Notes: generated by a model not told the origin, from the letters alone. A stretch of DNA of 64,000 nt from Helicobacter sp. 11S03491-1 (GCF_002272835.1 NZ_MLAO01000001.1:1-64000), one strand, 5' to 3'. Shown: positions 9,001 through 16,993, counted from the stretch's first letter. Numbers and translations: made by a program.

Positions 9001-11764
9001 TGCTACACCACCATCTTCCGGCACAAGCACTCCAAATACTCCAAGTCCTCAAGGCAAACAAACCAATGCAGGGACTTTCACTATTGGAGGGGATAGTATT
9101 ATTAAAGGTAATCTTGTAGATGCCAAAGACGCTACCAATGCCAAAGATCAAACTATCAATCTGGGTATCAATGACACTCAAGGTATCCTCATAGTTGGAG
9201 AAAAACAAGGAGAAAAAGCGCTCTTAAATACTTCCGGCAAATTAAATGCCAGAATCGGCGTAGGATCTAGAGTGGACATTGTCAATAAAAATGAAAACTC
9301 TATTTATGATTTTTCTGCTTATGAGGGCAAATCTCAACCTGTTGTAGCCAATATTGATTTGACTTCACAAGCCTCAAAAGATGCTACCGGGTTAGGTGAA
9401 GTAGATGGATTTGATGGAAATGTTTCTTTGGTAGGTTCTATCCAAGACTACAATGTTGCCGCCACAACTGATAGCACAGATGCAAGCAATTCTATTGCTG
9501 CTAAAACGACAAACAATAATTATGTATTTGGAAGTAGCGATGATGCTTCTAAGAGAGCATCATGGATAGTGCAAAAAGATTCCAAAGTAGAGAATTTGAG
9601 TGTGCTTAATACTTCCTTTGATCCTCATAACCAACAAGCTCTCTTGAGTGGTAGTTTAGGAAATGCCTATAGTATCTTGGATTTGAGAGGGGATGGGGCA
9701 CAAAATCCTGACTCAGCAGCCATTTTGGGTGCAACAACTTTGGAAAATGTTCCCTCTTCTGCTGCTGAGGCTTACCATACTCTTGAGGTTGGACATTTTG
9801 ATGCCCAAAATGCCCTCATTCGTTTGAATGTCGATACTCAAGCCGGAAAAAGCGATAAACTTCAAATCAAAACTTTGAGTGATGAGAGTAAAAATAACTA
9901 CTTGCAAGTCTATACTCAAGGAGGCAACAGCGTGGCTAATCCTATTACTTTAGTCTCTGTAGCAGGAGCAGCCAATGGGAATGCTTTCTCAGGAGTTAGC
10001 TATACAAAAGGCTTCACCACTTATACCCCAATCCTTCAGACTCAAACCATTAAGGATACCCCAAGTGTCCCATCAACAGATACTTCTACTGCCCCTACTG
10101 AGGGAAGTGGAAGTTCTACTCCAAGCGAATCCTCTCCATCTCCTGTAAGTGGGGCACTGGTTTTGGGAGCAGATTCTGATGGAAGCAGCAGCTCTTCCGG
10201 CACAGATACAACGCCAACAGATACTTCTGCTAATGTTAAGGCTACAAACTTTAATTTGGTAGGCTTCACCCAAGGAGTAAGTGATGCAACCAAAGAACAA
10301 GCTATGTCGCCTTTGGAAAACTCTTTGGGTTCTTTCTACCGAGCCTTTAGGATTGAAACTAATAATCTCAACCTTAGAATGGGAGAACTTCGGGGGATTG
10401 ATGCTACACAAGGAGTATGGGCTAGAGTCATCAATGGAATGGGATCAGATACTTCTAACAACAAAGACTTCTATACCACTCTCCAAGCCGGCTATGACTA
10501 TAAATTTGATGTCTCAGGTGGGGTGAATTATGTAGGGGTCAGCGCCGATGCAACCATGCTTTCCTCTAAAGGAAACGGTTATCATCTCACAGGAAGAAAT
10601 CTGGGTATAGGGATCTATAATACCTATATCATGGATAATGGTTTTTATGTCGATGCGATTACAAAATACCTCAATATTGGCAATAACCTCAATGTCTCTA
10701 CCCAACAAGCTAAGAGTGAGAAATCTCAAGTATATTCTAATGCTTTCCTTTTGGGAGGCGAAGTGGGGTATCGCTACAATCTGGATAAATTCTTTGATAT
10801 TATGAAACTACAAGCAAACCCTTGGAGTCGAGGTTATTATGTTGAACCTCAATTAGAGCTTATCTATGGCTATATTGGTGGGACTTCCTTTAATGCGATG
10901 GTTAATGAAGAACAAGCTTTGGCTAAATCTGATGGGGATAATGCCTTTATCTCCAGAGTGGGCGGGGTGATTGGCAAACGTTTCCAAACTACAAGCGGAC
11001 TTATTGCAGATGTGCGTTTGGGTCTCTCTTATATCAATGAAATCAATACCGGAGGAACTACTCATTTAATGGATACTTCTGAAGGAACTCCTGTAGCCTT
11101 TACACAATCTACCCCAATGAATAATAAGCTTAACCTATCTTTGGGCACTAATGTAAAAATCAATGATGATTGGAAAGTATATGCAGATGTTTCCAGAAGT
11201 TTCTTAGGGGTTTATAATTTTGACTATAACATCAATATAGGCGTGAGATGGAATTTTGGATCTAAGAGTAAGGCTGTAGCTGACTTCAACTCTTCTAGAA
11301 ACTTAGGCACTCCTGATGAAGGAAGGGTTTATTATATTGACCAAAAAGGAAGTAATTCTCCTGAAAACTTCCAACAAAAACAAGAATCCAAAGAGGTTGA
11401 GAAAAAAGAAACTCAAAACCAACAAGCTGAGGAGAAAGCTTTGTTTAAAGATAAGCAAACTGTCTTGTTAAAAACAAACAAAACTCATTGCCAAGGTTGT
11501 GAGCCGGAGAGTGGGTATTATTTCCAAATTGCTGTATTCTCTCAAGATAATGAGGCATTCCTTAAGAAAATAAACCAATTCTCTTACCGAGCTTATGCCT
11601 TCAAAAACTTCGAGGGCAAAACACAAAAACGTTATTTAGTAGGTCCTTTTAAAAATGCTCAAGACCTCTTAAAAATCAAACCCTTTGTAGATAAATTTGT
11701 CCAAGATCTTAATGGCAACGATCAAGCTTATGCTGTGGTTTATGAAGTCAAAAATGTGAAGTAA
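1..11764 (+). CDS. Giant VacA-type autotransporter with C-terminal SPOR-like domain (5' end outside window)
   Basis: The reading frame is already open at base 2 and runs to a TAA at 11762-11764, so at least 3920 residues are encoded; start and signal peptide lie upstream. The passenger (to about 10270) is rich in Gly, Ser, Thr, Asn and Asp with recurring short motifs such as DSSYSFDN, as expected of a secreted beta-helix. Pro/Ser/Thr-rich linkers lie near 420-510, 8830-9050 and 10050-10230. From about 10290 to 11260 there is an autotransporter beta-barrel ending in the typical aromatic strand GVRWNF. A Gln/Glu/Lys-rich linker (11340-11450), a CQGC motif (about 11492-11503) and an 80-residue segment (about 11511-11761) starting YYFQIAVFS and containing RYLVGPF follow; this fits a SPOR domain. 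Family role (adhesion, colonisation or toxin-like) is inferred. Two internal modules of about 1.2 kb are duplicated. Barrel assignment is firm; SPOR is a motif-level call. Confidence 0.88.
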   Translation, partial: KNSALKDLNLSQTLAKVNLTQSSVGNITSASGNAQAFLKIDNSNSTGLDIGNINFKGQVNIIANRANVGNITNTNPVSSIDLGNTLGKKIGSIGGGKNSSGGSDSADTAFKGKSISAIFDLRDAKNVTFTPTSVGSTITDSTTDLSPTTPSANTPSDTTASNTQTTPPPLNWGMPIVMVGNGGSSSTSSESPAVYGSLSNINADAANTSNNLTFIFDGIDPTKEDGSVLNKQNVTIKGGNAKSHYAFVNAGKLDLSDTSNSTHDILSSLSSHTGITLANPKGNLEISNTSVVLNKKGEQGSILGIATTADNKGAVSANTFSSLSADFGNAGFARNEQGDIQKDADGNIILIPNLKADGSSKTNGSSNTDLAGAYDPNTLEFSTLTQKDKTHTLADTNDASKGYTDGYIQGKSSDGDIGSENDNVIKHISFIFTPGTFDIKKAEQGYTGTILGGTQDSTYSFYNAGVILFEQLYRAQGTITLNKTYLNGIIGKTVKAATEGGSDTHPDVTLSLDYSGDVANPNGLAFVGQGTHDISFNFTDNTSKVKFSGSLLGGNTADPSKNSYKILNLQGINTNVSTSIPSTINPKPDSLSFLGALASAGVFGFNEQSPKDSQDPSKALEKWDEVDNADKAGLVKGSSFTLAGSDFKGNLKEKDYALDLVFFGDDVKIPLNTSFGFSEAYPNIAKSSFMGNEIDLSENPYAQQITFFGINAHKPDTTLVDGNPTPLSIKLGSGASNLHFYHTGNDVFNITDASTPNTSSSLMAKGSNIIGDFTGNITAIFGDVNLEDDKGSSVATNGKFYGKLSTGSSGKIDITLNPNAIYNPGDSLIVRSYNGSLKPSDSIHLLPATIVFANSTIANNKLTLNNPGGILKLQGLTQSLTLSNDSNLVSNNTTIIGDIFGSYSSKRGNLSVNLSFDTTNAGDAHYYQGSQIDGLKNGSSLSFTGLGSIRSNDYKIENGKASDDGWVTLNTQGSDSLNITLNNTGANVDLPQNASTSGWFANGNYNIRGTNLKLSKNGFSSSTLANLHWTFANASSENQDLLKTQDGSLITSDTYANDGNTVTKEINDYIQASTLTQSSSSIVLRGGNHEFTFIGDTSYDVTKNIPFATLNGGNNATINLINMKDALQKEITPSSVSGGVTTPAVSLSDELFQIANGGGSGDTTITYNIKGTNLKNVNVLAPLVTTQPNLSSQVSVVFNASFDTRSLQERSQNAKYYTNAAVMGNTNLEIGQSGLQGTLSLGLNSTKKQFNSGNTQIGTTETVDASNFVTANLSFYGKDSFGSSAKIIGGSNNSNYTFGGGVSLNINKDVQLSKIKGHLFLDGVALSGKNENNTNLKIQTLGVSGVKLDSNDNVVADTTKSLDNILAFRSANMPSTSSEPENSGQSRANPYNLNNIDGYDYTKVSNGGSFYGTLATTTATTYTFIGKDAQGFGETTDTSKQTKLDANLAGATINVVDGGILNTANLSRTAKDGNKLNLYGQTGIAPTSTSTTEGESVSVSKSLSLNSKLTVSATLDKDNAWAWGGTTDSSGHANFNFNIADSSTAGESTPTWKLNFVGDYPYPELSNQLYSGTITTTNSDSVFSFKNAGYLSSDQINNTKAKIILDKTLVKGDISNDQLFLDFTPNPNVPSAVKGFQGLNGNLILANSETHVKDITFNFTGNTKTDKIINTSAADKNYYITGSKDSVFTFLNIQDYAQGSAEATPQSINTNHTSVIWQEGSSSNDGVFATLQHAGIHLRAPNADQKVTINGSEVSQTLDKNTTFKFSGTSIEASSKTGGGYESIGSKYDLSFVFDNRKDGERAMVSHLSGDESSITLDKSTLSASNIDTQGNLNLELYGAGALNPNDPTAPLTLKVDSGKTIHLIAQGGTNDSSSVGHVVFDPTADNIYEGGILDVSSLGVGGVYLSKGGSEGSGDITAKFNLLGSLDKKAVLGSLDGEVNINIDYTQDSTNETNTNTYTPISSAEDAPNIIIGTGVSKLSFKNGGVVKISSSNTDPTAATWTITKDASTSNLTYPTGGKFAFGKKSDGSADTSAVSTLSSSGTTLIGNLYTNISNKMGSLKANLSFDTTDTDHSSYYQGNVIGQLAANSSLSFIGLGSLRSNSYKLQDGVVSDDGKTTFTLAGGTKVDYTMINTGATAAFTQIGGTNGWQVQGSYTIKGTNVEITNTLDSNKNIQVNLVFAKASEGQKDSLLKTKDGSLITDSDYTQKNAQGNDEVVQKGLDDYIETSGLKLDGLVHLRGGNNSFTFIGDQSLIPATKDAHLKLTTNNNGTKAAINLINMGDALKATIGSGDSAFKASDSVFMGDNGGNADGSGGQVHFNYTLLGSSLDTTNVQALNSGIIDSSGKVIQANKGGTQSEMNITAVFDQRDLDNRQANNLKYYTNTNKLGSSNYTNLGNANLEIAKSSLGGTITLGTQSTSNSVTYDYSAFVNANFSFYGKNALASDAKIIGGSTGSAIFIDGSGTFKAPAVSEDSGSETVSDSSTPVATPDGAVLNFDMFKGFQGKITSVNATFDSALEDKTGVTNTLSAGNNNPTPASGSTYENADKSQFGGANLTFNGIFLNDSNASADTTIPKLSANGMSFIQNSILNNLKDSLGNQATIDLSSVHALNQAVGYTNKALTLNFIGKDSLSLATTLDASKEGYNPDDASTWTYTTNTSSGFYIHDDNKDNKYNFVDFGELDTSALTKDGNRIINGSLGIYGNTYLIGIIENGIHDWTLDFDALPADSKAAVNIYKAKQGSQTIVFDFGGSTVKANSTAENPIYKMTGHIDEDTYSKDSSYTFKNLGSPVSTSDGSGSTLVFSDALSKAINLKNYTASTADVNKKIIQLTDGTIGLRDTTVLGDIVQNKEVSSSDPAVVTSDLHLKLSFDDTHHLRGSIKGSATKEIIFEGSNSFLKEEMSNLSDSANSPTIISGGDKDSSYSFDNVGVLDTQTLNNLFNGGNESPAPGTPAPTQPVVDTPPSSPGVPAVSEGDSAVPSEGVSNSGAIIASALRAADELATPPSSGTSTPNTPSPQGKQTNAGTFTIGGDSIIKGNLVDAKDATNAKDQTINLGINDTQGILIVGEKQGEKALLNTSGKLNARIGVGSRVDIVNKNENSIYDFSAYEGKSQPVVANIDLTSQASKDATGLGEVDGFDGNVSLVGSIQDYNVAATTDSTDASNSIAAKTTNNNYVFGSSDDASKRASWIVQKDSKVENLSVLNTSFDPHNQQALLSGSLGNAYSILDLRGDGAQNPDSAAILGATTLENVPSSAAEAYHTLEVGHFDAQNALIRLNVDTQAGKSDKLQIKTLSDESKNNYLQVYTQGGNSVANPITLVSVAGAANGNAFSGVSYTKGFTTYTPILQTQTIKDTPSVPSTDTSTAPTEGSGSSTPSESSPSPVSGALVLGADSDGSSSSSGTDTTPTDTSANVKATNFNLVGFTQGVSDATKEQAMSPLENSLGSFYRAFRIETNNLNLRMGELRGIDATQGVWARVINGMGSDTSNNKDFYTTLQAGYDYKFDVSGGVNYVGVSADATMLSSKGNGYHLTGRNLGIGIYNTYIMDNGFYVDAITKYLNIGNNLNVSTQQAKSEKSQVYSNAFLLGGEVGYRYNLDKFFDIMKLQANPWSRGYYVEPQLELIYGYIGGTSFNAMVNEEQALAKSDGDNAFISRVGGVIGKRFQTTSGLIADVRLGLSYINEINTGGTTHLMDTSEGTPVAFTQSTPMNNKLNLSLGTNVKINDDWKVYADVSRSFLGVYNFDYNINIGVRWNFGSKSKAVADFNSSRNLGTPDEGRVYYIDQKGSNSPENFQQKQESKEVEKKETQNQQAEEKALFKDKQTVLLKTNKTHCQGCEPESGYYFQIAVFSQDNEAFLKKINQFSYRAYAFKNFEGKTQKRYLVGPFKNAQDLLKIKPFVDKFVQDLNGNDQAYAVVYEVKNVK

Positions 11765-11784
11765 GAAGCATTGCTTACTTTTTT
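11761..11784 (+). terminator. Rho-independent terminator of the autotransporter gene
   Basis: GTAAG (11761-11765) pairs with CTTAC (11774-11778) around an 8-base loop and is followed by six T residues. The stem overlaps the stop codon of the autotransporter gene. Confidence 0.6.
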
Positions 11785-11818
11785 AGGCTAACAAACTTGT
11801 AATATTTTAGGTATTTTT

Positions 11819-11845
11819 AGAGAGAAGATTTTAAATCTTCTCTCT
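11819..11845. terminator. Perfect 13-bp inverted repeat, likely second terminator
   Basis: AGAGAGAAGATTT (11819-11831) is followed by one base and its exact reverse complement (11833-11845). It lies 55 bases after the autotransporter stop. It lacks a long T run, so it could be a bidirectional terminator or an RNA-stabilising hairpin. The rest of 11846-12100 shows no gene I can support. Confidence 0.5.
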
Positions 11846-12107
11846 AATTTACTTTAAACTTCTTTTATCTCTTCTACTCTTATATCTTTTGAATACTTTC
11901 TGTCAATTGTGGGTATATTGTGAAAATAATTCAAATTATTTTTTAAATTTTGTTTGGCAAAATTTGAGAGTTTCTATTAAAGAAAACAAACAAATTGGAA
12001 TCTCGAATTTGCTTTTATAAAGCCCACTCTCATGTTGAAATCCCAATAAGCTTATGGAGACATACCAAGATTTAAAAAAGCTTAAGGTAGTTTTGTAAAT
12101 ATTTCTG

Positions 12108-12113
12108 TATAAT
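12108..12113 (+). promoter_or_regulatory. Candidate -10 box for rpmB
   Basis: TATAAT preceded by TG-like context (TGTATAAT) lies 33 bases before the rpmB start codon. Helicobacter housekeeping promoters commonly show a strong -10 and a poorly conserved -35, which fits here. Confidence 0.5.
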
Positions 12114-12146
12114 AACAGACTCAATATTTAAAAACAAGGTTGTATT

Positions 12147-12335
12147 ATGGCAAGAAGATGTTTTTTCACAGGCAAAGGACCAATGGTAGGAAATAATGTA
12201 AGCCATGCCAATAACAAAAACAAAAAAAGAGCACTCCCTAATCTAAGAAGTATCCGTATCAAGCTTGAAGATGGCACATCTGTAAAAATCAAAGTAGCCG
12301 CTTCTGCGCTTAGAACAATGAAGAAAAAATCTTAA
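12147..12335 (+). CDS. rpmB: 50S ribosomal protein L28
   Basis: A 62-residue protein starting [16 protein letters not shown], which carries the L28 signature of a basic, Asn/Lys-rich N-terminus with the GKGP and NNVSHANN-type segments. Its length is normal for bacterial L28 of this group. It is part of the large ribosomal subunit. The start has an AAGG-type ribosome binding site (AACAAGGTTGTATT before ATG). It is followed after 18 bases by the potassium channel gene, the same neighbour pair I recall from H. pylori (HP0491-HP0490). Confidence 0.95.
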   Translation: MARRCFFTGKGPMVGNNVSHANNKNKKRALPNLRSIRIKLEDGTSVKIKVAASALRTMKKKS

Positions 12336-12353
12336 CGTTAGGGCATAAATGCC

Positions 12354-13481
12354 TTGTTTAAACGATTAAAAAAGATCATTCATTGGGGCAGTAACTCAAA
12401 GCCTGATATAGACTTAAGACCGGAATTATACGAGCAATTAAAACCCTTTAGACTCCCTCTTGTTCTCATTCAAGTCTTCATTCTGGTGGGGACTTTGGGT
12501 TATATTATTTTAGAAAACTATACCCTTATTCAAGCATTTTTCCAATCTTCTTATACTTTCACCAATACAGGTTTTGGTGCTTTGAATGAAAAAGATTTTG
12601 GACCTGTAGCCATTCTTTTTACGGCATTTTTAATGTTAAGTGGCGCAGGAGTCATTACTTTTAGTGTTGCTTTTATCATCAGTATCATCAACAATGGAAC
12701 CCTAACAAGACTTATCAAGGAAAAAAAAATGGTCAATAAAATAGCAAGATTGCGAAACCATTATGTTATTTGTTATCACAATGAATACACAATTGAGCTT
12801 AGCAAGCAGTTTCGAGATGCCCAAATCCCATTTGTAGTCGTAGATAATCACCCTGATTTTGAAAAAGAAGCCCTCAAACATAAATACCCTTATTATATCA
12901 TCGGAGATCCCCATACCAATATCAGTATGCTCAAAACTCATTTATCAAGCGCTAAGGGAATTGTTACATTTTCAAAAATTTCTTCTGATAATATCGCTTT
13001 GATTGTTTCGGTGCGATTATTCGAAAAAGAACTTCGCCGCAAACCCTACTATATTGTCTCTAGCGCGGATACAGAGGAAGATGTAGAAAAACTAAAAAAA
13101 CTGGGATCGGATGTGGTTGTTTCCCCTACAAAACTAATGGCTCAAAGAATTAGTGCAATGGCTATCAGACCTGATATGGAAAATATTTTAGAGAGATTTG
13201 TTTATAAAAAAGATACTCCCCTGGACTTAGAAGAAGTCATTGTCCCTAAATACAGTTGGCTTGTGTTACATAAACTCAAAGAAGCTCATTTTAGAGAAAT
13301 CACAAGGGTATCTATCATTGGCATTACTCAAAAAGATGGGAAATATCTGGCTATGCCTGATGGGGATGCTATTATTGCAAGTGAAGCTAAACTTCTTATG
13401 ATTGGCACTTCTAATGGGATTAGAGAAACCAAACGTCTCATTACCAGAAAACAAAAACCCAAAGAACTTGATTATGTATAA
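12354..13481 (+). CDS. Potassium channel with RCK/TrkA-type cytoplasmic domain (HpKchA-like)
   Basis: A 375-residue membrane protein. Two hydrophobic segments (about residues 33-53 and 82-108) flank a pore loop with the filter-like sequence NTGFG (about residue 72), in place of the usual TVGYG. The rest is a cytoplasmic RCK-like region beginning [10 protein letters not shown], where the canonical Rossmann GxGxxG is not evident. The match in length, order after rpmB and layout is to H. pylori HP0490 (KchA), shown experimentally to matter for K+ uptake and gastric colonisation. The start is taken as TTG at 12354; an ATG at 12349 is in another frame and stops after six codons. The Shine-Dalgarno sequence is weak, so translation is probably coupled to rpmB. 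The N-terminus is the least certain part. Confidence 0.82.
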   Translation: MFKRLKKIIHWGSNSKPDIDLRPELYEQLKPFRLPLVLIQVFILVGTLGYIILENYTLIQAFFQSSYTFTNTGFGALNEKDFGPVAILFTAFLMLSGAGVITFSVAFIISIINNGTLTRLIKEKKMVNKIARLRNHYVICYHNEYTIELSKQFRDAQIPFVVVDNHPDFEKEALKHKYPYYIIGDPHTNISMLKTHLSSAKGIVTFSKISSDNIALIVSVRLFEKELRRKPYYIVSSADTEEDVEKLKKLGSDVVVSPTKLMAQRISAMAIRPDMENILERFVYKKDTPLDLEEVIVPKYSWLVLHKLKEAHFREITRVSIIGITQKDGKYLAMPDGDAIIASEAKLLMIGTSNGIRETKRLITRKQKPKELDYV

Positions 13482-13489
13482 GGAGACAC

Positions 13490-14707
13490 ATGAAAACTTT
13501 TGAAATTTTGCCCATCAAGGGAGGTGTTGATAGTCCAAATGGATTTTGTGCCGGTGGGATAAGCGCAGGACTCAAAGGGCTTGATTCTCACCAACCTCAG
13601 CCGGATATTGGCTTTTTGTATATGGATCCCCCCTGTCTTGCTCATGCTCTCTTTACTTCTAATAAATTTCAAGCTGCTCCAATCAAACATTTCAAAACTT
13701 ATGTAAAAGAGAATCCCACTAACTTTGTCCTCATCAACACAAAAAATGCCAATGCTTTAACAGGCGCGCAGGGCGTAGAAGATATTATAGAGATTCTCAA
13801 AAATCTCAAAGAAAAATTCCCCCAAATCCAACATCCCATCATGTGTAGCACAGGGGTGATCGGGGTAAGATTACCAAAAGAAAAAATAATGCAATCTTTT
13901 TGTAAAATTAATTTCACTTCAAAAACTCCTCTCTCGCACACTCAAGCTGCTCAAGCTATCATGACAACAGATAGATACCACAAAGAAATTGCCCTTGAAG
14001 TCAAACTTTCAGATGGAGGCAGTTTTTGTATCGGCGCGATGGCAAAGGGCGCGGGCATGATTAACCCGAGTTTGGCTACTATGTTATGTTTTATCACTAC
14101 AGATGCTTGCGTGCCTCCCCATCAGGCAAAAGATATTCTTGCTGAATGTGCCCACACCACATTCAATGCTATCAGTGTTGATGGGGATATGAGCACCAAT
14201 GATACTATCATGCTTTTTGCTAATAATCTCAGTGGGGCTTATGATGAAGATGCCTTTAGAGAAGCCTTAAAAATCATCATGAATAAACTTGCTATGGATA
14301 TTGTCTTAGATGGGGAAGGATCCCATAAATTAGTAGCTTTTGAAGTTATCCAAGCCAAAAATGAAGAACAAGCCATCAAAGCTGCCAAAGCCCTCAGCAA
14401 TTCTTTGTTGGTCAAAACAGCTATTTTTGGCTGTGATCCTAATTGGGGACGCATTGCTTCAACGATTGGTTCTTGTGGTATAGAAGCCTATGAAGATAGT
14501 TTAAAAATCCAAATTGGGGATGTACTTGTGTTTGATAGAGGTCAAATTCTTTTTGATACACATACTGAGAAAAAAGCTGCTGCCATCATGCAAACAGATT
14601 CTTTTGTTATCCAATGCGCCCTAGGAGTTGGCAATGGAAGCTTTAGGGCTTATGGTTGTGATTTAAGCCATCAATATATTGATATTAATGCAGATTATAG
14701 AAGCTAA
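13490..14707 (+). CDS. argJ: ArgJ, glutamate N-acetyltransferase / amino-acid acetyltransferase
   Basis: A 405-residue protein typical of ArgJ, which moves the acetyl group from N-acetylornithine to glutamate in the cyclic ornithine/arginine pathway. The ATML motif (about residues 196-199) contains the Thr at which the precursor self-cleaves into alpha and beta chains. Other family blocks seen are [24 protein letters not shown] and a C-terminal ending DINADYRS. A strong AAGGAG site stands five bases before the ATG. No other arg gene is within the window. It converges with flgE over 17 bases without an obvious terminator. Whether it also makes N-acetylglutamate from acetyl-CoA (bifunctional form) cannot be decided here. 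Confidence 0.92.
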   Translation: MKTFEILPIKGGVDSPNGFCAGGISAGLKGLDSHQPQPDIGFLYMDPPCLAHALFTSNKFQAAPIKHFKTYVKENPTNFVLINTKNANALTGAQGVEDIIEILKNLKEKFPQIQHPIMCSTGVIGVRLPKEKIMQSFCKINFTSKTPLSHTQAAQAIMTTDRYHKEIALEVKLSDGGSFCIGAMAKGAGMINPSLATMLCFITTDACVPPHQAKDILAECAHTTFNAISVDGDMSTNDTIMLFANNLSGAYDEDAFREALKIIMNKLAMDIVLDGEGSHKLVAFEVIQAKNEEQAIKAAKALSNSLLVKTAIFGCDPNWGRIASTIGSCGIEAYEDSLKIQIGDVLVFDRGQILFDTHTEKKAAAIMQTDSFVIQCALGVGNGSFRAYGCDLSHQYIDINADYRS

Positions 14708-14724
14708 TCTCACCAACAGGCGGA

Positions 14725-16875
14725 TTATTGCTTCAAATTTAAAAGTGTATTGAGAATTTGATCAGAGGTTGTTACGGCTTTGGAGTTAGCCTGAAACCCT
14801 CTTTGGACGACGATTAATTGCGTAAGACTACGGCTTAAATCAACATTACTCATCTCAAGTTTGGACCCTGATACTCCCCCTCTCCTACCTGTATTGGCTG
14901 CTCCAATCATAGCATCACCTGAATTCCCTGTTTGTGAAAAGACATTCCCGCCCTCTGATTGGAGTCCTGCATTGTTAGAGAAATTTGCAAGGGCGACTTG
15001 GGCAAGTGCTAATGTCCTCCCATTGCTAAAAGCCCCCAGTAATGATCCGTTCGAATCAAATCTCACATCCATTAAATCACCTGCTTGATAACCATCTTGA
15101 TTGATAGCATAGGTTTCTGAGATTTTATCAACACTTGTCAATCCGCCAAAACCACCCATAGCACCAAAATTTAAATCAATTCTTTGGGGCGCATTGGATC
15201 CATTTTTGGGATCAAATTGCAACACAGGAGGGTTCATGCTTGCCAAACTCCCATCGCTGTTAAAGCGTAATCGCCCTCCTTCAAAGATATTAGGCCTGCT
15301 AGGGGAACCTCCATATATCTCTGAGGGTTCCGGGACAACAGCCCGATAATTCCACTCAGATCCACCACTTTTATAAAATTCAAATCTTAATGTATGTTTT
15401 GTCCCTAAGCTATCGACAATATCAATACTTGTTGTATGGATAGCATGGGTAATTTTTGAAGTGCTTGTCGCTGTCCCTCCTTCTATCAAAGAGGCAGTAT
15501 TAAGCGCTTTCATAGTGTCTTTGAATAAAATATTATTGGTAACATTTTCGGATGCATAACTACTCACAAAGATATTGAGGTTGTCTTTTTTGTCATCTCC
15601 ATTATCTTTATTGGAAATTTCAAACATACCAAATTTATTAACCGTAACAGATACAGAGGCAGCACTATCACTATAGATCTTGGTAGGTTCTTTGATCATA
15701 TTAGCATCATATTGCATCAATTCTCTGAGATCTTCAGTAGTCCGGAATTGTCCTGTTGCAGAATCCGGACTAACAGATTTGGTATAGCGATATCTAAAAG
15801 CAGTAATGTTGGCATCTCCTTCAATAAAATCAGCAAAAGCACCCGTTCCTGAAGAGGTTATGCGAATATTTTTAACCTTTTCGTCTCCATCAAGTTCATT
15901 TCTATTCTCTAATCGCAACAATCCGGCATCTACATAAGCTTCTACACCGGTTTTGTCTTTCACGGCATTGATGGCATTTTGGGCAGCAATCATGGTAGAA
16001 ATCCCACTAACTGCCGAGTCATTGCTAAAAGAGATTTGAGTATCATTGAGTCCGATAGTATTTGTCTCATTAGAATTGATAATTTCATTTTTCATCTCAG
16101 AAGTCTTGTAACTCACCCAGATCCCTTGATTTTCGTTCAATGAAAAAGCATCTCCATCTTGATTAAACAATGCTCCAAAATCTTCTGCCATTTGTGTGAG
16201 ATTGGATTTTGAATCATAAATAGGACTAACCCCATCAGAAGCTGTTTTTGCACTAGAATCCAGTGCAAAAATATTGCCTGTTTGATCTACGTGTCTCCCT
16301 GCATCCAGATTTGCCCTCATGCTGATTTTTGTGCTTGCCCGAGCAGGCATCACCATGCCCGGATCAATACGAATATTTTCTAAAGGACCCGTGTTATCGA
16401 CTTTGAAAAAATCTGCATCACTCATTTTAGAAGCATTTTCAATGTCATTTCTCACCCAACCTTGGACAACATATCCCCCTGTAGTTACAAGACTACCATC
16501 AGCATCAAATACAAACTCCCCATCTCTTGTAAAATTTCTTGTTGTGCCTCTATCAGGACTGATAACAAAAAAGCCTTCTCCTTCGATGGCTAAATCTGTT
16601 TTTACATCTGTATTTTGGGTGCTTCCTTGAGAAAAAACTTTTGTTGTCGCATCCACAGCTACCCCTAAGCCTACAGAAAAATCATTCTGACCGCCTAAAC
16701 CATTTTTGTAAGGAGAAGTTGCAATCAATTTAATCTGCGAAAGCATATCCACAAATGAAGCCCTGGAATATTTAAACCCTACCGTATTGACATTTGCAAT
16801 ATTATTGCTCTCAATATCAAGCGCTATTTGGTGAGCTTGCATACCACTCACACCAGACCACATAGATCTAAGCAT
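14725..16875 (-). CDS. flgE: Flagellar hook protein FlgE
   Basis: A 716-residue hook subunit, close to the 718 residues of H. pylori FlgE and much longer than the enteric protein. The N-terminus (MLRSMWSGVSGMQAHQ, then SNNIANVNTVGFK) is the conserved flagellar rod/hook/filament D0 helix. The C-terminus (SNVDLSRSLTQLIVVQRGFQ to LLNLKQ) is the matching heptad helix, and the central region is the surface-exposed expansion. The product assembles as the hook outside the cell. A consensus sigma-54 promoter precedes it, as expected for a class 2 flagellar gene. RBS AAAAGGA lies upstream of the ATG. Confidence 0.97.
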   Translation of the reverse strand: MLRSMWSGVSGMQAHQIALDIESNNIANVNTVGFKYSRASFVDMLSQIKLIATSPYKNGLGGQNDFSVGLGVAVDATTKVFSQGSTQNTDVKTDLAIEGEGFFVISPDRGTTRNFTRDGEFVFDADGSLVTTGGYVVQGWVRNDIENASKMSDADFFKVDNTGPLENIRIDPGMVMPARASTKISMRANLDAGRHVDQTGNIFALDSSAKTASDGVSPIYDSKSNLTQMAEDFGALFNQDGDAFSLNENQGIWVSYKTSEMKNEIINSNETNTIGLNDTQISFSNDSAVSGISTMIAAQNAINAVKDKTGVEAYVDAGLLRLENRNELDGDEKVKNIRITSSGTGAFADFIEGDANITAFRYRYTKSVSPDSATGQFRTTEDLRELMQYDANMIKEPTKIYSDSAASVSVTVNKFGMFEISNKDNGDDKKDNLNIFVSSYASENVTNNILFKDTMKALNTASLIEGGTATSTSKITHAIHTTSIDIVDSLGTKHTLRFEFYKSGGSEWNYRAVVPEPSEIYGGSPSRPNIFEGGRLRFNSDGSLASMNPPVLQFDPKNGSNAPQRIDLNFGAMGGFGGLTSVDKISETYAINQDGYQAGDLMDVRFDSNGSLLGAFSNGRTLALAQVALANFSNNAGLQSEGGNVFSQTGNSGDAMIGAANTGRRGGVSGSKLEMSNVDLSRSLTQLIVVQRGFQANSKAVTTSDQILNTLLNLKQ

Positions 16876-16911
16876 ATATAAATCCTTTTGCTAATGTTTT
16901 AGATATAACAA

Positions 16912-16926
16912 GCAATTAGTGTGCCA
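16912..16926 (-). promoter_or_regulatory. Sigma-54 (RpoN) promoter of flgE
   Basis: On the minus strand the sequence TGGCACACTAATTGC matches the -24/-12 consensus TGGCAC-N5-TTGC in every conserved position. It lies about 37 bases upstream of the flgE start codon. RpoN control of flgE is established in H. pylori and C. jejuni. Confidence 0.9.
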
Positions 16927-16951
16927 AATATTTTAATGAAGAGATCAATTT

Positions 16952-16985
16952 GAAAAAATAATCATCTGCCTTAGCAGATGATTAT
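16952..16985 (-). terminator. Rho-independent terminator of glnA
   Basis: A 12-bp perfect stem (16958-16969 with 16974-16985) with a 4-base loop. On the minus strand it is followed by TTTTTTCA. It sits eight bases beyond the glnA stop codon. Confidence 0.85.
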
Positions 16986-16993
16986 GATAAAAA

